This document shows positions 56,035 to 64,000 of a stretch of DNA of 64,000 nt, piece by piece. Both the position numbers and the translations under genes were made by a program. How positions within the stretch are numbered: position 1 is the first letter of the stretch; every line of letters begins with the position of its first letter. The notes under the pieces were generated by a model, which worked only from the letters and a program-made list of their open reading frames with translations, did no database searches and was not told the DNA's origin. Source of the DNA: Lacinutrix jangbogonensis (lineage in GTDB: Bacteria > Bacteroidota > Bacteroidia > Flavobacteriales > Flavobacteriaceae); contig NZ_JSWF01000024.1 in the NCBI RefSeq assembly GCF_000797445.1, positions 62,001 to 126,000 of the forward strand, written 5' to 3'.

Positions 56035-56105
56035 AATCGAAAAATTTTCAGTTGTATTGGCATATTTTTATAATTAAACTTAAAATAAACCATATTATTA
56101 ATAAT

Positions 56106-56126
56106 ATTCAGTTTTAATAACTGAAT
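56106..56126. promoter_or_regulatory. Palindromic operator candidate between lrp and methionine gamma-lyase
   Basis: ATTCAGTT, 5-nt spacer TTAAT, AACTGAAT: a perfect 8+8 inverted repeat in the middle of the divergent intergenic region. A half-site-like TTCAGTT recurs near 56048, at the Lrp gene start. Inferred Lrp binding site. Confidence 0.6.
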
Positions 56127-56211
56127 TTAAACAAATCTATTGATTATTAATCTAAAATAAACCAATTTTACATCATAATATTCATAAATTTTAAACTTAT
56201 ACATCTAAATT

Positions 56212-57426
56212 ATGGCGTTTAAACCAGCAAATAATATTCAGGATTTACAATATTTCGGAGAAAATGGAGGCGTAAACCCTTCAATTTCAGACTCTTCAAC
56301 TTACACCTTTTTAAAAGCAAAAACAATGCTTGACACTTTTGAAGGCAATACAGATGGTTGTTACTTATACTCACGCCATACGTCTCCAAGCAATTTATAT
56401 CTTGGCGAAGCTTTAGCTGCTATGGAAGGTACTGAAACTGCAAATGTTGCAGGATCAGGAATGGGAGCAATTACTCCAACTCTTCTGCAACTTTGCGGTG
56501 CTGGTGATCATATAGTATCTAGTAGAACAATTTATGGAGGAACTTATGCTTTTTTAAAGAATTTTACGCCAAGAATGAATATTCAAACAGCGTTTGTAGA
56601 TATTACAAAATTAGATAACGTTGAAGCCGCAATAACAACTAACACAAAGGTCCTTTATTGTGAATCTGTGAGCAATCCTCTTTTAGAAGTTGCGGATATA
56701 AAAGGTTTATCTGCTTTAGCAAAAAAACACAATCTCACTTTAGTTGTAGACAATACGTTTTCACCATTATCAATCTCTCCTGCACAATTAGGTGCAGATA
56801 TAGTGATACATAGTTTAACAAAATTTATCAATGGATCGTCGGACACAATGGGTGGTGTTGTTTGTGGCTCTTCAGAATTTGTGAATTCGCTAAAAAGCGT
56901 AATTGATGGCGCAAGTATGTTACTAGGTGCTTCTATGGATAGCTTGCGTTCTTCTTCAATTTTAAAGAATATGAGAACACTTCATATTAGAATGAAACAA
57001 CATAGTAAAAACGCGGCTTTTTTAGCTGAAAAATTTGAAGGTTTAGGCATAAAAACAGTTTATCCAGGATTAGCATCACATCCATCTCATGAACTTTTCA
57101 AATCTCTGATGAATGCCGAATACGGATTTGGAGGGATGCTAACTATTGATGCTGGATCTCTTGATAAAGCCAATGCGTTAATGGAATTAATGCAAGAAAA
57201 AAACCTAGGCTATTTGGCAGTAAGTTTAGGGTTTTACAAAACACTTTTTAGTGCTCCTGGAACATCTACCTCTTCGGAAATTCCTGAGGATGAACAAGAA
57301 GAAATGGGAATAACAAATGGGTTAATTCGTTTTTCTATTGGTTTAGATAATGATATAGAACGTACTTTTGAAATAATGCAAGCGTGTATGGAACGTGTTG
57401 GTGTTTTAAAACCTGAAATGGCTTAG
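56212..57426 (+). CDS. Methionine gamma-lyase-type PLP enzyme
   Basis: 404 residues of the Cys/Met-metabolism PLP family: substrate-loop Tyr and Arg near CYLYSRHTSPSN, PLP phosphate region NVAGSGMGAITPTLL, YGGTYAFLKNF, DNTFSPL, and the Schiff-base Lys in HSLTKFINGSSDTMGG. The long C-terminal part (LSMDSLRSSSILKNM, FSAPGTSTSSE) fits methionine gamma-lyase better than cystathionine enzymes, though MetB-type activity cannot be excluded. Divergent from an Lrp-type regulator. Probable role is methionine breakdown to methanethiol, ammonia and 2-oxobutyrate. Confidence 0.9.
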   Translation: MAFKPANNIQDLQYFGENGGVNPSISDSSTYTFLKAKTMLDTFEGNTDGCYLYSRHTSPSNLYLGEALAAMEGTETANVAGSGMGAITPTLLQLCGAGDHIVSSRTIYGGTYAFLKNFTPRMNIQTAFVDITKLDNVEAAITTNTKVLYCESVSNPLLEVADIKGLSALAKKHNLTLVVDNTFSPLSISPAQLGADIVIHSLTKFINGSSDTMGGVVCGSSEFVNSLKSVIDGASMLLGASMDSLRSSSILKNMRTLHIRMKQHSKNAAFLAEKFEGLGIKTVYPGLASHPSHELFKSLMNAEYGFGGMLTIDAGSLDKANALMELMQEKNLGYLAVSLGFYKTLFSAPGTSTSSEIPEDEQEEMGITNGLIRFSIGLDNDIERTFEIMQACMERVGVLKPEMA

Positions 57427-57443
57427 AATAAAATTAAATAAGT

Positions 57444-57506
57444 GTCTGGTTGAGCACAGTTGAAACCTAAAGAACATAATGAGTTCTCGACTGTGCTCGA
57501 AAAGAC
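57444..57506. repeat. Inverted repeat between convergent genes (possible terminator)
   Basis: TTGAGCACAGTTGA and TCGACTGTGCTCGA pair at 12 of 14 positions across about 23 nt, and the outer GTCT/AGAC extends it. Inverted repeats with GAGCACAGT cores occur between convergent genes in many flavobacteria. Here it may act as a terminator for both. Confidence 0.6.
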
Positions 57507-57517
57507 AAAACTGTATA

Positions 57518-58540
57518 TTATATCCCTTTCATACGTTCCCAAAGTTCTGCCATTGCATTACCAAAATCATCAACTTTAGGCTTAAATCCTTTCATGTTTA
57601 GCCTGTTATTCTCCTTAAAAAGCTCCAAACTAAAAACTGACACATAGCCTTCTTTTGTTTTCAATAAAGGATAACGTAAATCGTTATAAAGATAGTTATC
57701 GTTACTTAATTTTTCGACGCTAAAATAACCATTACTAAACCAAGCTAAATCTCTTAAATCTTGATAATTTGAAGGAGAAATAGCTCTTGCTTTTGGCAAT
57801 TCTTTCCATTCTGAAAAACGAGCGCTTTTATCAAATAAGGAGTAAAAAGCAACTTGATAAGTTGTTTCAGTTTCAGCAATACCATACCATAGAATATTAT
57901 TTAATATAGAAGGCTGTGAGCTAAAACGTGAATATTCAATATTTTTTTCAGCTAAAGATTTTTTAAAAACCGAATCAATATATAACTTATTACCAAGTGT
58001 AAATAACATATAAATGGAACTTATAGCAATACCATAGGTTAACCACTTTTTTCTTTTAGGTGTATTTCTTTTAAAAACCATTAAAACAATCATACATATC
58101 AAAAACGGAAAAGTATATAATGGATCGGCCACGGCTATAGTATTAAAAGCCACACGATAATTAGAAAATGGTGCGAATAATTGCGTGCCGTAAGGAGTAA
58201 AACAATCTAAAATAGGATGTGTAAAAAGCGACCAGAAAAACAACAAAATCCATCCCTTTAAAGTTGTAGAACCTTTACGTTTACCAGTATTGTACCCTTT
58301 AAAAACTAGCCAACCAATCAAAAAAGCACCTAAAACCGAAAATAAAATAGAGTGCATAAAGCCACGATGAAAGAGCATAATATCTATTTCATTTCCATAA
58401 AAAAGTTTACCAATAAACACGTCTAAATCGGGTATTGTACCACCTATAGCACCAAATAGCAAGGCTTTATTTCCTATTTTCTTTCCTAAAACAGCTTCTC
58501 CACAAGCAGCTCCTAGAACAATTTGAGTAATTGAATCCAT
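57518..58540 (-). CDS. YdjM/DUF457-type membrane-bound metal-dependent hydrolase
   Basis: 340 residues: N-terminal motif MDSITQIVLGAACGEAVLG, then GTIPDLDVFIG and LFHRGFMHSILFS with the conserved D and H residues of the YdjM/DUF457 family, several membrane helices to about 190, and a soluble C-terminal half with FTPYGTQLFAPFSNYRVAFN. Family members are described as membrane-bound metal-dependent hydrolases with no firm substrate. The N-terminus abuts the NhaC gene, which is divergent. No operon partner. Confidence 0.88.
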   Translation of the reverse strand: MDSITQIVLGAACGEAVLGKKIGNKALLFGAIGGTIPDLDVFIGKLFYGNEIDIMLFHRGFMHSILFSVLGAFLIGWLVFKGYNTGKRKGSTTLKGWILLFFWSLFTHPILDCFTPYGTQLFAPFSNYRVAFNTIAVADPLYTFPFLICMIVLMVFKRNTPKRKKWLTYGIAISSIYMLFTLGNKLYIDSVFKKSLAEKNIEYSRFSSQPSILNNILWYGIAETETTYQVAFYSLFDKSARFSEWKELPKARAISPSNYQDLRDLAWFSNGYFSVEKLSNDNYLYNDLRYPLLKTKEGYVSVFSLELFKENNRLNMKGFKPKVDDFGNAMAELWERMKGI

Positions 58541-58626
58541 ATTAATTGCAAATCTAAGCTATGCAATTGAATTTGCATAGCATCTCCGAAAATCGTAACA
58601 TTACATATCAAAAAAAACGAACTCAT

Positions 58627-60113
58627 ATGCAAGACAATAATCTGACCGATATTAAAATTCAAAACCAAAAAATAATTGATAACAAAGAATTAAATTTATG
58701 GGAAGCTTTGATTCCTGTATTTGCTTTAATTGGCATGCTCGCCTTTAATGTATATGTTTATGGTGATGATGCTTTAAGCGGAAGTAATCAATTTATATTA
58801 TTACTTGGTGCTGCCGTAGCTACTATTGTTGGATTTTTTAATAAAGTTTCTTTTAAAATAATGATTGAAGAAGTCTCAGAAAACATTAAATCGACTACAG
58901 GCGCTCTATTAATTCTACTCATGGTTGGTGCTTTAGCAGGAACATGGCTAATAAGTGGTGTTATTCCATCCATGATTTATTATGGTCTTCAAATTTTAAA
59001 TCCAACTATATTTTTGGCTGCCTGTGTTATTATTTGTGCTATTATATCAATTGCTACGGGCAGTTCTTGGACAACGTCGGCAACTGTTGGTATTGCATTG
59101 ATAGGAATAGGAGAAGCCTTAGGTGTTAGCTTAGGCATGACTGCTGGAGCGATTTTATCTGGCGCTTATTTTGGTGATAAAATGTCTCCTTTAAGCGACA
59201 CCACAAACCTTGCTCCTGCCATGGCGGGTGGCGAATTATTTGATCACATAAAATATATGGCCTACACGACAGTTCCTACTATTCTGATAACTTTTATAAT
59301 CTTTATTATTTTGGGTTTCACCCAGGACACAAGCGGAGCCACTGATACCTCAGTCCTTTTAAAGGATATCGAAAAAACATTCAATATAAGTGGATGGCTA
59401 TTTTTAGTACCCGCTGCTGTAGTTTTCTTAATAATAAAAAAACACCTCCATTAATAGCATTGTTAATCGGTACTTTGTTAGGCGGTATTTTTGCAATTAT
59501 CTTTCAACCTCAAGTTGTTGCTCAAATTGCTGGTGTTGAAACTTTATCTTTTAAATCTGCTTATCAAGGAGTCATGAATGCCATTACTGTAAAAACGTCT
59601 ATAGCTACCGAAAATGAAACTTTAAAAGAACTGTTTTCTGCTTCTGGCAAAGGCATGTCTGGAATGCTGGGAACTATTTGGCTTATTATTTGCGCAATGG
59701 TATTTGGCGGTATTATGGATGCTATAGGCGCTTTAGCAAGAATTAGTAAATCTCTTCTAAGTTTAGCCAAATCTACATTTGGGTTATTTGCAAGCACTGT
59801 TGCAAGTTGTCTAGCTTTAAATGTAACCGCTTCAGACCAATATTTAGCATTAGTCATTCCTGGTAAAATGTTTAAACAAGCCTATGAAGATAAAGGTCTT
59901 GCTCCTGAAAACTTAAGTAGAACATTAGAAGACTCTGGCACAGTAACCTCTGTTTTAGTTCCTTGGAACACATGCGGAGCCTACCACAGTGGTGTTTTGG
60001 GCGTTGGTGTTGGTGAATATTTTATCTATGCTATCTTTAATTGGTTAAGCCCAATAATGACATTAATTTTCGCAGCATTCTCAATTAAAATTAAACAATT
60101 AATAACTAAATAA
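58627..60113 (+). CDS. nhaC: NhaC-type Na+/H+ antiporter, frame-split at a slippery heptamer
   Basis: Exchanges sodium for protons at the inner membrane. The first part (ATG 58627, MQDNNLTDIKIQNQ; an earlier ATG at 58561 is possible) has the NhaC signature SGAYFGDKMSPLSDTTNLAPAMAG and ends at the run ATA AAA AAA CAC (HLH then stop at 59452). The second half (TPPLIALLIGTLLGGIFAI ... EDSGTVTSVLVPWNTCGAYH) continues in the -1 frame. Re-reading the last A of 59436-59442 (A AAA AAA) gives IIKKTPPL and a 495-residue protein, the usual size. Slippage, an uncounted A, or a real mutation are the options. Confidence 0.85.
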
Positions 60114-60209
60114 CTGTAAGTTATCACTTTACCATTTTACCATCATCAAAGACTATAGCTAAATAAGATTTTAAAATTTTGTTTGGCTATATTTTTTTGT
60201 CTTCTATTG

Positions 60210-60217
60210 TAGATTTG
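60210..60217 (+). promoter_or_regulatory. Candidate -7 promoter box for the peroxiredoxin cluster
   Basis: TAGATTTG matches TAnnTTTG, 39 bp before the peroxiredoxin ATG. A TTTG at 60182-60185 lies 24 bp upstream, slightly farther than the ideal 19-23. Confidence 0.55.
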
Positions 60218-60256
60218 TCCACTTAAAATAAAACAATAATTACAAAAATTTATAAA

Positions 60257-60901
60257 ATGGCAATAGTAGGAAAACAGTTTCCAGACTTAAGTGTAGATGC
60301 AATGAACGAAATGGGTGACACCTTTAAATTAAACGTTCTTGAAGAAGCAAAAAACAATAAGAAGAAAGTATTATTATTCTGGTACCCAAAAGATTTCACT
60401 TTTGTTTGCCCAACAGAATTACATGCTTTTGAAGCTGCTAAAGCAGAATTCGAAAAAAGAAACACAATCCTTATTGGTGCTTCTTGTGATACTCCAGAAG
60501 TGCATTTTGCATGGTTAAATACTGCTAAAGATAATGGTGGAATTGAAGGTGTAACTTACCCACTTTTGGCAGACACAAACCGTAACTTAGCTTCTACATT
60601 AGGTATTTTAGATATTACTAATGAGAAGTACAATGAAGAAACGGGCGTTATAACTGTAGAAGGAGATAATGTAACTTACAGAGCAACTTACGTAATAGAC
60701 GAAGAAGGAACAGTACAACACGAAGGCGTAAACAACATGCCAATTGGTAGAAACGTAAACGAATTTTTACGTATTATTGATGCGTTAACACATGTTCAAG
60801 AAAAAGGTGAAGTTTGTCCTGCAAACTGGGAAGAAGGAAAAGATGCAATGAACGCTAACAGAGCTGGAGTTGCAGATTATTTAGCTTCGCACTCAAACTA
60901 A
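60257..60901 (+). CDS. 2-Cys peroxiredoxin (AhpC/Prx1-like)
   Basis: Reduces hydrogen peroxide and organic hydroperoxides. 214 residues with the peroxidatic Cys51 in WYPKDFTFVCPTELHAF and the resolving Cys187 in GEVCPANW, as in typical dimeric 2-Cys peroxiredoxins. Followed within 75 bp by a thioredoxin gene, its likely electron donor, and by a small acidic protein gene, all in one direction and ending at one terminator. Probably a constitutive or peroxide-induced antioxidant unit. No OxyR site was identified. Confidence 0.97.
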   Translation: MAIVGKQFPDLSVDAMNEMGDTFKLNVLEEAKNNKKKVLLFWYPKDFTFVCPTELHAFEAAKAEFEKRNTILIGASCDTPEVHFAWLNTAKDNGGIEGVTYPLLADTNRNLASTLGILDITNEKYNEETGVITVEGDNVTYRATYVIDEEGTVQHEGVNNMPIGRNVNEFLRIIDALTHVQEKGEVCPANWEEGKDAMNANRAGVADYLASHSN

Positions 60902-60975
60902 ATAATAAACAAACAATTTAAATCCAAACTCCAAAAACAACTTTTGAAGTTTGGATTTATTAATTTCAAAACAGT

Positions 60976-61284
60976 ATGGTTCAAGAACTAGAACAAGATA
61001 ATTTAAATGAGATTATTAGTAGTAATGACGTTGTGGTTGTACAATATTCTGCTACTTGGTGTGGAAACTGCCGTATTATGAAACCAAAGCTTAAAAAATT
61101 GGCTTCAGAATTAGAGAATATTACGTTTGTAATTGCTGATGCAGAAAAATTTCCTGAATCAAGAAAATTAGCAACTGTAGATAATTTACCAACTTTTGCT
61201 GCTTTTAAAGCTGGAAAATTTGTGAATCAAACACAAACTAATAAATTCGACGTTCTAAAAGAATTAGTTGCAGAAGTATCATAA
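60976..61284 (+). CDS. Thioredoxin-family protein
   Basis: 102 residues: thioredoxin fold with the redox motif W28-C29-G-N-C32 (YSATWCGNCRIMKP; the second middle residue is Asn rather than the Pro of classical thioredoxin) and the cis-Pro loop NLPTFAAF. No signal peptide, so cytosolic. Position right after the peroxiredoxin gene points to a dedicated reductant role. The thioredoxin reductase is elsewhere. Confidence 0.95.
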   Translation: MVQELEQDNLNEIISSNDVVVVQYSATWCGNCRIMKPKLKKLASELENITFVIADAEKFPESRKLATVDNLPTFAAFKAGKFVNQTQTNKFDVLKELVAEVS

Positions 61285-61336
61285 AGTAGTAATAACTAAA
61301 AAATAGTTTCTTTCCATTGGGAAGACGTAAGATGAG

Positions 61337-61594
61337 ATGAAATTACCAGTAATAAAACACCTAACGCAATTTATAGCCGAGAACGACGAAGATTTTGTTG
61401 TTGAAACTATTGAGACTTTAGAAGCATTAACCGAAGTTCCTTCGTTAAAAGACGAAGAATTAGATGTTATTGGCGAACTTATTTCTAATATGTATGGTGC
61501 CATTGAAGTGAACAAAATGATAAAAGAAGGCACACCACAAAAGGAAGCGTTAAATAGTTTTATGAAACGTGTTTTAGGTGCTATCGATAAATAG
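61337..61594 (+). CDS. Small acidic protein of the peroxiredoxin cluster
   Basis: 85 residues, acidic and helical (MKLPVIKHLTQFIAENDEDF, ETIETLEALTEVPSLKDEEL, IGELISNMYGAIEVNKM). I recall flavobacterial proteins of this shape, possibly labelled DUF6952, adjacent to peroxiredoxin and thioredoxin genes, but cannot confirm the label. Same strand, 52 bp after the thioredoxin gene, and before the shared terminator. Function unknown. Confidence 0.75.
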   Translation: MKLPVIKHLTQFIAENDEDFVVETIETLEALTEVPSLKDEELDVIGELISNMYGAIEVNKMIKEGTPQKEALNSFMKRVLGAIDK

Positions 61595-61622
61595 AACAAA
61601 AAAAGAAAAATTTGTATTATTT

Positions 61623-61655
61623 AAAAACCACTTTGCGAAAGCAAGGTGGTTTTTT
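61623..61655 (+). terminator. Terminator of the peroxiredoxin cluster
   Basis: AAAACCACTTTGC, loop GAAA, GCAAGGTGGTTTTTT: an 11-13 bp stem with one G-T pair and a T6 tail. Confidence 0.85.
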
Positions 61656-61740
61656 GTTTAAATTGAAGCTTGACTTTGTCAAATTTTTCAACTAACTTCG
61701 TTTAGCAACCATTACATTGCATTGCATTGAAACGAAACTT

Positions 61741-61748
61741 TATTTTTG
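61741..61748 (+). promoter_or_regulatory. Candidate promoter for cbpA-cbpM
   Basis: TATTTTTG fits the -7 consensus TAnnTTTG. A TTG at 61717-61719, inside the ATTGC repeat, lies 21 bp upstream as a -33 element. The ATG is 34 bp further. Confidence 0.6.
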
Positions 61749-61782
61749 CATTATACCCAATTAAAAAAAATAAAATTAATAA

Positions 61783-62676
61783 ATGGCATTTATCGATTAT
61801 TACAAAATCTTGGGCGTTGCGAAGACCGCGACTGAAAAGGAAATTAAAACCGCCTATCGGAAACTCGCTCGAAAGCATCATCCTGATGTAAACCCTGACA
61901 ACAAAGAAGCTGAGAATAAATTCAAAGAAATAAATGAGGCAAACGAAGTTTTAAGTCATTCTGAAAGTCGCAAAAAATACGACAAATACGGAAAAGATTG
62001 GAAACATGGAGAAGAGTTTGAAAAAGCTCAGAGACAGCAGCAACGAAAGGCTCAGCACCAATCTGGCAGGCAAAGCTATTCAAACGAAGAACATTCTGAT
62101 TTTTTCGAATCAATGTTCGGAGGAGGAAGATCATCACGCAATCAAGGTCGCAGTCCAAAATATAAAGGGCAGGATTACAATGCTGAATTACATCTTAATT
62201 TAAAAGATGTTTACACAAGTCAACAACAAGTACTAACAGTCAATGGTAAAAAAATAAGGTTAACAATTCCCGCAGGAGTTGAAAACGGTCAAGTAATAAA
62301 AATTAAAGGAAAAGGAGGAACAGGAGTCAATAATGGACCAGATGGCGATTTGTTCATCAAATTCAACATTGACAATCACACGCAGTTCAAACGTGAAGGT
62401 AATAACCTATATCAGAATGTCAATCTGGATTTATACACATCCATTTTGGGCGGAGAAATCACAGTAAACACTTTTAATGGTAAGGTCAAGCTCAAGATAA
62501 AGCTTGAAACGAAAAATGAATCAAAATTGAAATTGAAAGGAAAAGGTTTTCCTATTTATAAAAAAGAAGGTGAATTTGGCGATTTGGTCATCACCTTTCA
62601 TATAAAAACACCAACTGATCTAAGTGAAAAAGAAATAGAGCTATTCAAGGAATTACAAAAAATCAAGAAAAAATGA
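61783..62676 (+). CDS. cbpA: DnaJ-like co-chaperone CbpA
   Basis: Stimulates DnaK ATPase and delivers unfolded clients. 297 residues: J-domain (1-70) with the HPD motif ([21 protein letters not shown]), a Gln/Ser/Gly-rich linker (about 80-125), then two C-terminal beta-sandwich client-binding domains ([50 protein letters not shown]). It lacks the four-repeat Cys zinc finger of true DnaJ, which defines CbpA. The stop overlaps the start of cbpM by 4 bp (ATGA), giving translational coupling. Confidence 0.95.
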   Translation: MAFIDYYKILGVAKTATEKEIKTAYRKLARKHHPDVNPDNKEAENKFKEINEANEVLSHSESRKKYDKYGKDWKHGEEFEKAQRQQQRKAQHQSGRQSYSNEEHSDFFESMFGGGRSSRNQGRSPKYKGQDYNAELHLNLKDVYTSQQQVLTVNGKKIRLTIPAGVENGQVIKIKGKGGTGVNNGPDGDLFIKFNIDNHTQFKREGNNLYQNVNLDLYTSILGGEITVNTFNGKVKLKIKLETKNESKLKLKGKGFPIYKKEGEFGDLVITFHIKTPTDLSEKEIELFKELQKIKKK

Positions 62677-62969
62677 ATGAAAAACCTTTAATATCGACAC
62701 AAACTCTTTGTTCACATTATAATATTGAAATTTCATTTGTAGATGCTTTAAACAATATGGGGCTCATCCAAATCGAAATTATTGAGCAAAATCAATTTAT
62801 ACATCAAGACCAAATTGGTGATCTAGAAAAAATAATCAGACTTCACAATGAGTTAAACGTAAACTTAGAAGGCATTGATGTGGTATTTAATTTATTAGAA
62901 AAGGAACGAAAATTACGAAATGAATTAAATGTCCTTAAAAACAGATTAAAGCTTTATGAGAATGACTAA
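62673..62969 (+). CDS. cbpM: Chaperone modulator CbpM
   Basis: 98 residues: MerR-like N-terminal winged-helix fold ([28 protein letters not shown]) followed by a long helix ([39 protein letters not shown]). CbpM binds the J-domain of CbpA and blocks its co-chaperone and DNA-binding activity. Gene order and overlap with cbpA match the family. Last gene of the operon. Confidence 0.9.
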   Translation: MNEKPLISTQTLCSHYNIEISFVDALNNMGLIQIEIIEQNQFIHQDQIGDLEKIIRLHNELNVNLEGIDVVFNLLEKERKLRNELNVLKNRLKLYEND

Positions 62970-63202
62970 TTAGAATTATTATAGCCTATCTAATAAAATA
63001 ATACTATAATTCAATACAGAAGGAAAAACATCTATATTATGAATTATTACTACATAGAAGCAAAAAATGAGTATAGAAGCGCTATTAAATCGTCAATACT
63101 AGTAAACAAACCGTTAAACGAAACCCTAAAATAGTTCATCTACACGAGCGTTCTATTCTTACAACTTCAAAAAAATTAGACTTTCATCTTTTTTGAAAAC
63201 AA

Positions 63203-63235
63203 AAAAGGAATGCGTTTATAAACGCACTCCTTTTA
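63203..63235. terminator. Terminator of katG (bidirectional)
   Basis: AAAAAGGA-TGCGTT-tata-AACGCA-CTCCTTTT: hairpin with a perfect inner 6-bp stem (TGCGTT/AACGCA) extended by the AAGGA/TCCTT arms, A and T runs outside. Confidence 0.8.
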
Positions 63236-63256
63236 ATACTGACTTTACAATATTTA

Positions 63257-64000
<744 letters not shown>

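Noticed and set aside
59394-60113. A separate NhaC-like gene of 239 residues
   Set aside because: It is the C-terminal half of the antiporter. Its first 16 residues are out-of-frame overlap with the first half.
63040-63135. 31-residue ORF after cbpM (MNYYYIEAKNEYRSAIKSS)
   Set aside because: Too short, no ribosome binding site or neighbour to support it. Recorded only because the flanking 230 bp hold nothing else.

Overview
The window reads as chromosomal DNA of a marine member of the Flavobacteriaceae (Bacteroidota). The support is low GC, Bacteroidota -7 promoter boxes (TAnnTTTG), type IX secretion C-terminal sorting domains on two very large surface proteins, a FabV enoyl reductase, and a green-type proteorhodopsin divergent from its retinal-forming oxygenase gene blh. 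I cannot name the genus.

Layout. Positions 1-9.7 kb are housekeeping: proteorhodopsin/blh, dnaK, a collagen-like lipoprotein, L-serine ammonia-lyase, panB, a pseudouridine synthase, an aldehyde dehydrogenase and a broken four-helix-bundle (S23) gene. Positions 9.7-24.8 kb are an accessory region. It is mostly single-gene units on the plus strand with several decayed genes: lipoprotein, small membrane protein, VOC protein and an unknown. It also has a DUF2975/XRE pair with an operator-like repeat cluster, and an IS1182-family element. From about 19.4 to 24.6 kb the genes are separated by imperfect palindromes built like integron attC sites, and each gene unit is bounded by its own complementary 10-11 bp ends. 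No integrase is visible. The IS sits exactly in the AACGTT core of one of these sites and is bordered by ACGT duplications.

Positions 24.8-64 kb return to core functions, largely on the minus strand: comM, two type IX-secreted repeat proteins (1201 and 2618 aa), adenine deaminase, tilS-dsbD, pabB, a DEAD-box-type helicase, an esterase-TPR protein behind a GATT microsatellite, a MotA/TolQ/ExbB protein, a LytS/LytTR two-component pair, fabV-lpd, a CAAX-type protease, an Lrp regulator divergent from methionine gamma-lyase, an NhaC antiporter, a peroxiredoxin-thioredoxin-small protein cluster, cbpA-cbpM, and the 3' part of katG.

Two core genes, tilS and nhaC, are split by a -1 frame change. Each split lies exactly on a slippery A-heptamer (A AAA AAG and A AAA AAA). 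Two decayed genes in the accessory region also look one A short in an A-run. Programmed slippage and homopolymer undercounting in the assembly must therefore both be considered. No rRNA, tRNA or CRISPR array was recognised by eye.
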